Positions 49,601-60,867 of a stretch of 64,000 nucleotides of DNA are shown piece after piece. The stretch comes from Nymphaea colorata (lineage: Eukaryota > Streptophyta > Magnoliopsida > Nymphaeales > Nymphaeaceae), in NCBI RefSeq assembly GCF_008831285.2, contig NC_045142.1:4099501-4163500 (forward strand), read 5' to 3'. Below the pieces are notes generated by a model. That model searched no databases, was not told where the DNA came from, and saw nothing but the letters and a program-made list of their open reading frames with translations. The translations under genes were made by a program, and so were the position numbers. Each line of letters opens with the position of its first letter. The first letter of the stretch is position 1.

Positions 49601-52600
49601 TTAAACTTGTTAGGTTCCAGTTATTCATCCATTGGACTTTCAGAACATATGCCTCGTTCGAAACATTTTATGCATTACAAAGTTTTCTCCAATGTATGAT
49701 GATGTTAGTAGGTCTAATAAATTAATAATGAATTTAAGTGACAGTTCTTAGTTGTTAGGAGCTTGTGAGCATATTCCTCTTTCAAAGAACTTCATGCCAT
49801 AAGAAACGATTTCTACCATTACATGAAGGGCCATAGCATGTATATGCATATCAGTGTCACAAAAAACACGAAAAAACGCAATAAATTAAATTGCCATTTA
49901 AAACTAAAAAAAACATTAAAAACACGTTTGTAACACGTTTTTCATTTTTTCATGTTTTTTAATGCCAAATAGTTTTTTTATTTTTTATTTTTTATTTTTT
50001 GCAAATGTACTTATTTTTTGTTGTTTGTGTTATTAGTTTCTCATTTATTTTATTTCCCCCCATTTTTTTAGTTTTTAAAATTTTTTAAAATTTACCATAT
50101 TATTTCCTTTTTTCCAAGCTCGCCGTATTATACTTGAGAAAAACCTCACCGTTTAAAACTCCAAAACATTATTTGTGACTAAGATGCATGGACATGCTTG
50201 TGCATGTTTACATTTATAACTATTGATCTTATGCGTCTTTCACCATTTTATTGTACTGCTTTTAACACGAGCCCTTCTTGAATTCTCAGCCTCGTCAAAT
50301 GAAATTTTCAAAGTTCCAGATGGTCCTTTCATGGGGAACTTTTTCCGGATATGGAGAAGTTCAATAACCTGTATGCTTTTTCCTTCTTATGAGAGTATTT
50401 GAAGTTCATATGCTTCCTGTGTAGTGTGTAGTGCATCAAATAGCATAAAGTGATAATTAAGTGCTTGCTGGTACTATGTCATTTATGTGTAAGATTGACA
50501 ATTTTTTTTTATGTTCTTCCTGATGCATTCATTTGCAGTCGTGTCCAGCTAGATTCTAGGACCTCGTGATGATTGCTTTACTTTGGAACCCAGAATCCAA
50601 AGTGAACAAACAGTTACATGAGTCATGTAGAAATTTAAACTGCTTATCTTTATGAATGTAATTTTTATACTGGAGTTTGATTTCCTGCATTGCAGCTGTT
50701 TGGCCTAGGTGTAGCAAATGTTTGTGGTTCCTTCTTCTCGATATACCCCACTACAGGTGAATCTGCTATCCTTGTATTTTGAGTCCTTTCATCAAATTTG
50801 TCATATTATTGCTTTAAATATTAGAAAGTTATGCCAAGCCAAGCATGTTGTGCTGCTAGATTGGGTGTTGGTTGTTTTTTTGGCATGTGTTTTTGGTTTT
50901 TCTTTAAGGCTGAAGTCCAGCCCATTCAATGCATGGTTCAGCTTTTGTCAAGATCAAAGCAAACAGGAGGCACAAGAAGGGGCCAAGCTGCAAATTATAT
51001 GAATATATGATATTCATTAATTGGAAGAATGGAGTTACCTCCTGATATTTTGAGCAGAATGCTTTTGTTGGCCCTCAGCTTCTTAATATTTTTGATGAGC
51101 CAATAGGTTCATAAAATATTCTATGTAATCGGAACATTGCCTGCAGGATCCTTTTCCAGATCAGCTGTAAACCATGAAAGTGGAGCAAAGACCGGGCTCT
51201 CTGGAATAGTTATGGGAATAATCATGGGATGTGCTCTTTTGTTCATGACACCTTTGTTTACCGATATTCCTCAGGTAAGTTTTCACAGAACTTTCCTTTT
51301 CTGGCTTAAGGATAAACTTTTGTTCCTTAATTTGTCAGTGTCTTTTCCAGCGCATGCTCATTCTTTAGATGGCTTTTCCATATAGTTCATAGGTTGCAAT
51401 TGCCTCCTTATTCAACTAATAGATCTGATTGGCTTGTAAGAAATTATGATGTCAGGGACTTCTTGTTTTCAGAGCATAACTCAAAGCATAGTTTATCATG
51501 TGAAACTTTCATTACAGATATTCCCTTTTCTCCATTGCAGTGCTGCCTTGCTGCTATTGTGATTTCTGCTGTAATGGGTCTTGTAAGTTTTCTTATTCTA
51601 CTAGTTATCCCTCACTAATTATCTGAATTATCTTGAATAAGTATTGGCCCTGTCATTTTTCTTATGTGATTGTTGCTGAGATTGAGGATTTCAAATGTAG
51701 AAATGTTGACATAAGGTTGTGGCCATTAAGTTTTATACTGCAAGATAGTTTTTATTGGAAAATATATATGATTACTTTGTTAACCTGTATCATAAATTGT
51801 CCAATCTAATACATTGAGAAAAGGTTACCTAAAAAATGCCTGTTTTACATTTCCAAGTGCGCTTGACCTATATCGAGAGTTTTGTTCGTTTTAGCTCCAA
51901 TTTCAACCCAAACTTATGTGCTGTGTTTCCTGGATCCAACTCTATTATATGTTCTACCTTAATATGGTAATACATAATTTCTGATGTGCAAACATATGCT
52001 CCAAGCATGTAATAGTTTTGTTGCCGTTATTTCATTAGTGTTAAAACTTTAGTTCTCACTGTGCTAAATTGCACTTTTTGTTTTTATTCTTTGCATAAAT
52101 GTAGTATATGTATGCTAGTGAACATTGCTTGTTTTTGACATAGGCAGAAGCTGGAGAACAAATGAACGTAAATCATATTATCAGTCTCTTATGGACAGTT
52201 GATTTGGATGAAACTTTTTCAACGCAAGTTATCATACAGACCCCTTAGGCTACAGAGAATCAGCTGATGAAACTTAGAATGATAATCTCTGATATTCACC
52301 TTCTGGGATGTCAATTATAGAAAAAAGATACTGGTGTTATTGTCAAGGGTCGCAGAAGAATATAGTAGTAATTTGGGTGTCTGATAAGAAAGGAGCATAA
52401 AATTCCTGTTTATCAGGTTAATAGAATTGTTTTGTCTAATTACTCAGTTCACGAGATAAAATTCAAAGCATGTGTTCCTGCAATAGGGGGCAAAGGAAAG
52501 AAGAAAATGGTAAGTCACATAGATGTATTTATTTCCTTGTGTTTATCTGAAAATGAGATTTTTTGTTCTTGGGAAGAGGCACATGTCTTCTTAATAAAAA

Positions 52601-53140
52601 GAAAAGCTGTACTTTTGTGTTCAAATAAGATTAATGTCTTGATTATCACTGCTTGTGCAATATGAGTACCTAAAGCAAGTTTTCATAGCTGCAGGTCGCA
52701 CATCTATTGATGTCGATACATTTTTATTCCATTTGCTTTTCTTGTTTCAGGTGGATTATGATGAAGCTATCTTCTTGTGGCATACTGACAAAAAGGACTT
52801 TCTTCTTTGGACTATTACTTGCATTACAACATTATTTTTTGGCATTGAGATTGGTGTGCTTGTTGGGGTAAGTATATGTTTTAATGAGAATAATCTGTAA
52901 TTTCCTTCAACTTGGTCGGCACTATGGGATGGTTTGTGTACATGCCACTTGTACTAGATGTAACATGTGGAGATCAAACTTGAATATAAGGGCATGACTA
53001 CTAGATGTCCATGGGAATTATCCCCTCCATATTTGATTAGTAGCAATATAACCAATGCTCTTGTGATCGCGAATATTAGAAATTAATTCCCAATGTCACG
53101 TGGTACTAAAATGAAAAAGGTGCGTCTAAATTTTTTGAGA

Positions 53141-53172
<32 letters not shown>

Positions 53173-53409
53173 GTGAAAATTGAATGGTGATCGCCCAGCT
53201 CACTCATGATTGTTGTTCGATCCATCATGATGGACAATTGAGAGAAAAACAAGGAGAAAAAGATGATGGACATTCTCATCATCTAGTACTAGTTCATACC
53301 TTTTTTTTCCTTGTTTTTCTTTCAATCGTCCATCACAATGGATAGGATGACCCTCATAACTGAGCTGGGCGACTCTGGATAGCTAGAATCACCATTTTGC
53401 TCTCTTTCT

Positions 53410-53440
<31 letters not shown>

Positions 53441-56400
53441 GAGTTCAAATCTACTAGATTCTGCATGGTTAAAAACTAAAAATCTATCACTAAAAAGAGT
53501 CCGATGAGTATTAGTGACAGTTTATGGTGCAGCAAGTATTTTTGGTGATAGTGCTTTCGATGACAGTTTTTTTATTTTTAGCCATCCAGCAACATCAGGC
53601 ATCCGACAAATTTGAATCCTCTTATACTTATATATATGTCTCCTATGCCCAACAACATCACTAAAGACATAATGCACATAATAGACCTACATCCTGTGGT
53701 TTTCTTCTGTTTGTTTTTCAACAAAAACTGTTCTGAGCATTATATGGTTGTTTCAGTAGGATTGTTCAGACTATATTATATGTTGTACAGTTTTTTATTT
53801 TTTCTACTAAATAGGTTTTAGCCTATTGAATTTGGTTCTTGCTGGTAAGCCACCATTTGTTGCGAAATGCTTATACCTTTTTGGTGTCGGTGTGTTTCAA
53901 TGACTTGGTGACTAGAGTCTCTGTGATATGTACTGAGGATTGGTATAAGCCAGTCCTTTCCTGTTTCTTAGTCTGAAGGTGATGTATTTAAGTTTTCATA
54001 AAAAAGTAATGGCATCAAACCGTAAAGAGAAACTATTATGTGCTAAATTTAGCTAGTATTTCCTTTTCCTTGGCACATGTATATTTGACCAAAAAAAAAA
54101 AAACAGTATGTCTTTGACTCACACTATTCAAGGTTTATGCACAGTAGGAGACATCTTGTTTACACTTGTACCATTTTAATTAAGGAGCATTAGCTTTAGT
54201 TATTTCCATTTCCTTCAGCTAATCGTTCATAACTTGTCCATTGGAGTCCATTTTTAATAATGTTTTACAGGTTTTCTTGAAACTGCTATCTTGACTCACT
54301 AGTGTCCATCAGGTTAAACTATGTGGGGTTAGTCCAGAATATCCCTGAATTATATATATGTATATAATTATATATCTATATTCCTTATGATATAAAATGG
54401 TATAAATTTATAAAAAAATACACATTGGTAGCTTCTAAAACAGTTGATATTCTACAGATTCAGATACCTCAAATAGAAGTCCACGTTTTTTTGTTCAATA
54501 TTAATATATAGATATGCTCATTATTGGTTCATGCTTTGGTTTGAATATACATATAAAAATTCATTTTAGCTCAATTTTTGGTATTGCATGGGCTGTTAGT
54601 TTTTTGATTGCTTAAGCGACATCTGAGAACAAAAATGTGCCTAATTATGTAAATTGATGTAAATGTTTCTCATGAAGCATGCTGACCCAAACTATGCATA
54701 CTTTTTGAACTAGAGGGGCAGAAGAAGTGCATATGTTACGTATGTCTGACTAATATGCCGTGGTCCATGAAGGCCATTTTTGCTTTTGCTTCTGGCTTGA
54801 ACCCAATAGTTTTGGGCCAGACCAACGCATAATCTCCAATTCAAGTATATAGGTTGAATTTTATCATTTTTCTCAATGAAGCTATAATTTTTCTAGGAAG
54901 AGGTCTCAACACAGCTTACTACAGTGATCCAATTGTTCAGCATAGACCATATACGTAAATGTTTCCATCGAATTCCTTTTTTTGCGTAGGGAGATGGCAG
55001 GCCCTAATTTTATGCATTCACTGTTGCAACTGTTTTTGTTAAAAGATAAGATTAATTTATGCATTTTGAGGTCCAGTTGGATGTGTAGACTTGCCAGCTT
55101 GATTGTGTATCATGCTTCGTTCTGAACGGCAGAGTACTTCTCTTGAATTTCATCATCAATTACGTTCTACTAAGATCTATTAACATGTTTGAGCTATAAT
55201 TCTATTCTTGAAGAGGAGCACTCCTATGTGTACTTCCTGAATATAAGATTTTTTCTTTCAGGTTGGTTCTTCACTTGCATTTGTCATTCATGAATCAGCA
55301 AATCCTCATATTGGTGAGCTAACTTTTTCTACTTCAAGCATTTTGCATTGAACATGTACTCTAATTGCAGTTAACTACACTTATGTATATGGGACTCAAG
55401 TTTCGGACTGAAAAGTTTGGTTGTCAAATGAGTCATAAATTCACGGTTTCATTAGTTTATTCTCATGGACAACTTATTATGCTTTTTCTGTAAAATTTGC
55501 TTTGAAATTTGTAAAGGCCACATCTACACCTGTAGCTGGTCTTGACACCAGGCCCTATGAGAAGTAGTGGAACAATGACTCAGCAAATATATGCATGTAC
55601 CAGTCATAGCTTCAGTACTTAAAAGTAAGGAATGTAGTAACCATGGTCCAAGCACTTCAGCACCCTGGCTAGATAGCTATTAGCAAATAACTTGTTTTGA
55701 TGGAGAAAACAGTTTTGTTTGAAATACTCGCAGGTGCTTGGATTCTTGAGACTCCTCACTTACAAAAAGTTCATTAAAACATGCAAGGACTTTTGGATGA
55801 GCTTGGCACTGATACTGGACCAGTGGATCCTAAACCTGGTGACAATGGTTGAAACTAGAGTTGCAATCTTTTGCCTTTTATAAAAATGTGACTTATTGGA
55901 ATTCAAAAAATTAAGAACGTAAAAGATAGCAGAGAGCAGTTAAATATAGATAAGCATCCATATTTTTTTTTCTAATTATAACAGAAAATGGAAAATATAC
56001 ACATCAATTATGTAAAGCTTTTCCAGAAGGAGATATCTTTCAAGTGTTCTTATATTTTTTTGATCGAATTATTTAAGACTTTAAGTTATTTTGAAAATAT
56101 CACTCTTAATTATGAGTACTGACTGATGAGTGTGGTGATTCAATGTCATCCTCCTTTGCCACCTTTGGGACTTAAATTATTCTTTTAGGTGGTGTTTTTC
56201 ATAAAGTTGGAGTAATCAATAAGAAAAATATTTAGTATTTACAGTAGTTTCCATTTCAAATTTAAGGAGCTTGTTCCATCCTTTGGACTTTGTTCGATGA
56301 ATGGATTGTTATGTGGGTAATTTCTATTGTCTTAATTTTTAAGCATGGTCTTTATATGGGTCACTGCTTCTAGTGTGGTCTACCAACTTTTGCGTCTTTA

Positions 56401-58867
56401 ACCATGCTAAGTAAGGAACCTTCTACTTCTGAATTATCTTCTTTTGAGCATTTCATTTTTCAGGCCTGTATAAATTGTACATTAGCAATTCACTAAGCTT
56501 CTGTCAGTTGAACTTATTATCTTAGAGATGCTTTATTGCAGCTGTCCTGGGACGTCTTCCTGGAACCACTGTCTATCGAAATGTCCAACAATATCCAGAA
56601 GCTTATACTTACCATGGGATTGTTATTGTGCGGGTAGATGCACCTATATATTTTGCCAACATCAGTTATATTAAAGAGAGGTAATGGTTGTTCAAGCTTT
56701 TCTTTGTGACATGAGCCTTTTGATAATGCTATGATCATATTCTCTCGTTCACAAAGAAAAAAAAAAGAAGAATTATTGCAAATACATCTAGTTGTACTAT
56801 TTTTTATTAAATTAACATTAGGGACGATGACCTGGAGAAGAGATCTAACCTTGCCTTTTTTTTTAAATGAACAGGCTGCAAGAGTATGAAATTGATGATG
56901 AGGGCACTATGAAGCGTGGTCCAGAAGTTGAAAAAATTTATTTTGTGATTATTGAGATGGCTCGTAAGTTCTTATCACACCAAAATTCTGTTGATCATGC
57001 AATTCCATTCGTTCCTGAACTGTGCTGGTATTACAATAGGGCTTGTTATGGTTTTTGAGTTAGTACTGTTGAAGTTTGTTTTACTGCTGTTGAAGTTTGT
57101 TTTACTGATCAAACATGTTAAAAAAAGCAATGATATTATTTAAATATCTGAATAACATAAACTTTAATTTTCTTTTTCAATCCTGTGTCACATTTTTACA
57201 TTTTTGTAAGTGGTTGTTTTATGATGTTGTGGACTGTAATTTTATGTTTGACTGCGAGATCTAGATTTATGGGGCTTGGCTGACATATGTTGTTAAAAAC
57301 AATAGGTGGAGCCTAGGCAGCATTGAGTAGTGCCTAAAGTCTGTGTGTGCGTGGGGGGAACTAGGCTTTTTTAGGCAGTACAAAGAGAATGATAGAAACT
57401 AACAAACTTGCAACCACAAATGTTACATTCAGCAAGCAAATTGAACCTTTTCACTACAAAAACAATCCACCAGTCAATTTATAATAAACCACAGGAAAAT
57501 ATTGAATGAGAAGTCAATAAACAATGTTGGTTCGAAAACTATACATATTGTGTTATACAAAAAGTATTATGCAGACAGTTGTATACGCGTACATTTATAT
57601 AATTCAGGTAACGCAAACTCTCTAAGACAGTCATTGCACCAGAGTCGAAATGACTTAGGTGTGGAAGTGGGTCCGGAAATGGATAATTGGCTTTCCTTTT
57701 CACTGAATCCTTTGTAGAATTATAGCTTGTTAATGATTAATTGTTGCGTTTTGTATTTCAACTATTAGCAAAACTGAACTAAGGAGTAGAAAACAGACTT
57801 AGCTTGCATCCATATGCCAAAGGAACAGCTTATAAATGTTTTCAGGGTTGCAAAACTAAGGAGTAGATTGGTACACTTTGTCTGAGTAAACGAATAAGCA
57901 ATGGTCGACAAAATTACAAAAATTACAGCAACTTATGCATGGTAAGATTAGGTTTGAACCCAGGACGATTTTGTTCCAACTCATGACCAGTGCCATTACT
58001 CCATCAGATAGGATATACAACAGAATCACAATCAGACGGCTACTAACAAGATGATCATAATTAAGGAAAAAAGTGAGAGAAATACTGAAACGGAAGCAAA
58101 AAACATAATAGAAAGAAAGAAGAGAGGAGTGCCAAGTCTTAGAATCGAAGGTTTCTGATAAAATTGGAATGATACTCAAAAAGTATCTTTTTATGAATTC
58201 ATCCCATAAATACACAGGACCAGCATTAAATCTGATCATAATATCATAAAAAATGATTGCAGAACTGAGAAACATCAAGAATTGAGAATATTTTGCAACC
58301 TAAGCTGATAATTGTCACACCTTCACAGCAAGGTACACTTAAGCAAGTTGAATCACATAGAAAGAGGGGATTTAATCATGCACACAAACACCTGTACCTA
58401 TAAGTTCTAATGACACATTCATGGACACAAAGGCACAACTATTGCCATTTTTTATGGATGACATAAGCACGAAGGAAGGTTAGCGCATTACAAACATTAT
58501 AATGCATTTGATAGTTCACAATTTCACATTACAAACTAAACAACCAAGGCACAGGAAACATACCTTAGACATGTCACAAGCAATTATAGACGGATCATTT
58601 GAGACAAGGTCAATGGAGAAAACAACATTCTTTACAGATTTTGCAATGCGTGCATCTCCTACAGTTAAATTGGATTAGTCAAGCACCGAAGGCATTTGCT
58701 ATATACAAAAAAATGAATATACATATTGAAACAGGCTTCACCTACACCTATCACCCCACAAAAAATCAGGTTAATTTAGACATATTTATCCTTTCAACAG
58801 GCCCATGAAGCTGTCTCCACACACTAAACACAACCAAAATCAGCAACCACCAACGAAGAGCTGTGAT

Positions 58868-58919
<52 letters not shown>

Positions 58920-59893
58920 CAACAACAACAAAAATATAAAATTTAAATAAGAAACAAGGATGACAGGGGGAGGAGAAGGAAAAGAAGATAATTCCTGTAA
59001 AACAGAGTCTTAACGTGGAAAACCTAGGGTGAGTTGCCAAGGCGACAGCTAGGCACACCTTTACAAAAGGGGGTTTGATTAAGTCTTCCAAGTTGAAGGT
59101 CAAGTGTTCGATGGTTGAGTGCACCCCGGCATAATATGTTAAGCATCTGCCTAACCCACGCTTTATTAATTTGAAGAGAAAGGAAATAACTTGCTACTAA
59201 TGTTTCATTGCATTCAGTGGGTTTGAACGAAAACTATTCTTGAACCTCTCTGTTCGTTCTAACTACTAAGAACTGGACTGAAAAGTTCTGTCTTACCAAT
59301 GGTGATTTTTTCTGTTGATCTAGATGTATAATCAACCTACTGGACTCAATTTTCTAATTCCTCTCCCCTGCCTTTGCTTCTTTTTCCCTGTTCTTACCAT
59401 GAAATTATGTTACTATTTTTAATTCCACTGGCTGCCCATACAATTGCACAACTAGCTTATGTTTTTCCTTTCCATGCAGCTGTTACATATATCGACTCTA
59501 GTGCTATTCAAGCTTTGAAGGACCTTTATCAGGAATACCAAACGCGTGGCATCCAAGTAAGCAGGCTTCTCAACTCAGATTCTCATTCACCAATCTTTCT
59601 GATTTTATCATCCCAAGTGACAAAAAGACTTCTGTTCTTTATTATTACAGCTGGCATTATCCAACCCAAATCAGAAAGTTTTACAAACTCTGGCAAGTTG
59701 TGGAGTTCTTGAACTGATTGGCAAGGAATGGTATTTTGTGAGAGTGCATGATGCTGTTCAAGTATGTCTCCAACACGTACAAAACTTGAAAGAATCACCC
59801 AAAAAAGTCGATCCAGCAATGAAAAATGAGCCCAGTATTTTCCAGAGGTCATGGAAACAGAACGATGACTTGAAGGAACCTCTTATTGTCTAG
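40462..59893 (+). CDS. SULTR4: Sulfate transporter, SULTR4 group (vacuolar sulfate exporter)
   Basis: Seventeen exons: 40462-40788, 45256-45304, 45514-45715, 45863-46031, 46669-46734, 46864-46971, 47928-48035, 48125-48190, 50696-50756, 51147-51274, 51541-51582, 52751-52867, 55262-55313, 56542-56680, 56875-56963, 59480-59556, 59651-59893 (TAG). All are GT-AG and phases match, giving 680 aa; SULTR4;1 is about 685. The membrane part holds [77 protein letters not shown] and [10 protein letters not shown]-terminal STAS domain lies at about 510-630 with VTYIDSSA near 576-583, followed by [19 protein letters not shown]4 proteins are tonoplast carriers that release stored sulfate from the vacuole and are induced by sulfur shortage in Arabidopsis. 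Introns are long (up to 4.5 kb) and carry several repeats. No defect is seen. Confidence 0.95.
43519..43631. repeat. Compound (TATC)n(TA)n(GT)n microsatellite
   Basis: Roughly eight TATC units are followed by about 23 TA units, ATATGTTT, and about nine GT units. It lies in SULTR4 intron 1. Confidence 0.95.
44228..44390. repeat. CCTAGG-rich palindromic repeat element
   Basis: The word CCTAG recurs in both orientations (GCCTAGTCCC, GCGCCTAGGTGTG, GAGCCTAGGCTC, CGCCTAGGTGG, ATGCCTAGGCATG). The right end, reversed, begins TGTTGTTAAGGGGGTGCCC, a start common in plant non-autonomous repeats. A much shorter relative, TGTTGTTAAAAACAATAGG then GGAGCCTAGGCAGC, lies at 57288-57325. Exact borders are uncertain. 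Confidence 0.5.
47061..47426. mobile_element. Inverted-repeat element, family shared with 49855-50179
   Basis: The left end is ATAGCCGCAGAAAATA and the reversed right end is ATAGCCACAAAAATA. The interior is rich in A/T runs with TTTTTTCG and CATGTTTTTT. The right 60 bases (GCTGTTTTATACCCGAGAAC and ACCTCGCTGTTTAAAACCC) closely match the right end of the element at 49855-50179. It lies in intron 6 of SULTR4 and has no coding capacity. Confidence 0.6.
49855..50179. mobile_element. Inverted-repeat element, family shared with 47061-47426
   Basis: The left end GTGTCACAAAAAACACG mirrors the right end ATTTGTGAC. The right part, GCCGTATTATACTTGAGAA then ACCTCACCGTTTAAAAC, aligns with the other copy at about three of four positions or better. 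The interior is poly-A and poly-T tracts with ACACGTTT. It lies in intron 8 of SULTR4. Confidence 0.55.
52868..55261 (+). other. Intron 12 of SULTR4
   Basis: 2.4-kb intron between exons ending GTGCTTGTTGGG and starting GTTGGTTCTTCAC. Apart from the MITE it holds AT-rich sequence with no named feature. Confidence 0.8.
53141..53437. mobile_element. Stowaway-like MITE inserted in a TA microsatellite
   Basis: The core, 53182-53397, has long imperfect inverted arms. The left arm reads GAATGGTGATCGCCCAGCTC, then CATCATGATGGACAATTGAG, then AGAAAAACAAGG. The reversed right arm reads AAATGGTGATTC, then CGCCCAGCTCAGTTATGAGG, then GATGGACGATTGAAAG, then AAAAACAAGG. TA arrays flank it on both sides (53141-53172 and 53410-53437), which fits insertion at TA. 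The same family occurs at 22640-22885. It lies in intron 12 of SULTR4. Confidence 0.7.
57941..58010 (-). repeat. tRNA-derived SINE-like sequence with box A and box B
   Basis: Reverse complemented: GATGGAGTAATGGCACTGG (box A-like), then TCATGAGTTGG, then CCTGGGTTCAAACCTAATC, which contains a near-consensus box B (GGTTCAAACC). Box spacing is tRNA-like. It lies antisense in a SULTR4 intron. Confidence 0.55.
58871..58918. repeat. (TA)n microsatellite
   Basis: About 24 TA units followed by (AAC)4 in SULTR4 intron 15. Confidence 0.95.
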
Positions 59894-60769
59894 TAAGGCT
59901 TAGAGTTTGCTGTGGTTAACGTGGTGGTGTTCTTAAAAAAATGCAATGGCGATCATCTTGCTGTAAAGTACCATTGGCGAAGCTCTGAAAGGAGGTATTC
60001 CAACTATCTTCATTATGTTAGATACTACCGTTACCATTGTTGGGATATCAGAGTGCATGTATATCTTTGTGGACGAGGGACCAGAAAGCTTTGTAATGGC
60101 TGAGGCAACATTTTTCTGTATCATTCATTTGGTTTCAATAAGGCATGCCTCAGCGGGATTATAATTGCTTACCCTTGTTCTTACACGTAAAGGAAATCTT
60201 CTTAGTGGACTGCATATTTCAATTTTGATTTATATCTAGATAACGCTCATAAAATTTGTCGATAGAGTTGCTCTCAATTCTCAACCAAGCTGCCATTGTT
60301 CGTGCAGAAAGGTCTGGGCCTCAGCAGACTTCTTTCCATTCAAATTCTATTATGCTACTTATGATTATATAGTGGTCTGTGTTGAATGTTTATGTGTACG
60401 ACACTTTCTCGTACTTATAGCACCTTCCGATTAAGGGGCGTCATGTATTCGAATTCTGTACCTGGAACCCATCTCTTCTGCTATAATACGGTTACCTTTT
60501 TCATGAACTTCCAGGCTCTTCTTGCAAAGAAAACTGAAAAGTGGGAAAGGTTTTCTGTCGTATGACGAAAGGATTACTTCGCAATAACGTTCCTTTCAGC
60601 CCTTTCTTTTCTTAATATCTTGCATGCAGAAACGGCGTGAATTAAGGGGTGGGTACCTCTGGAGCTTGAACCTTCGACTGCTCACTTTGAAGCATGGCTT
60701 TCCCTCGGTTTAATTTTTCATGAAACATTACTGATTGCTGTTTAAGGTATCCTTGTTAAAGTTGAAAGA

Positions 60770-60867
<98 letters not shown>

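Larger units (their letters stand above)
56964..59479 (+). other. Intron 15 of SULTR4
   Basis: 2.5-kb intron that splits the STAS-coding part just before VTYIDSSA. It contains a degenerate CCTAGG element (57288-57325), a SINE-like sequence (57941-58010) and a TA array (58871-58918). Confidence 0.8.

Noticed and set aside
57941..58010. Possible tRNA gene on the minus strand
   Set aside because: Box A and box B words are present, but I could not form an acceptor stem or an anticodon stem-loop. A SINE promoter fits better.
57856..58278. 140-codon minus-strand frame within a SULTR4 intron
   Set aside because: The Phe/Leu/Ser-rich composition fits AT-rich intron DNA. It overlaps a SINE-like sequence and shows no family resemblance.
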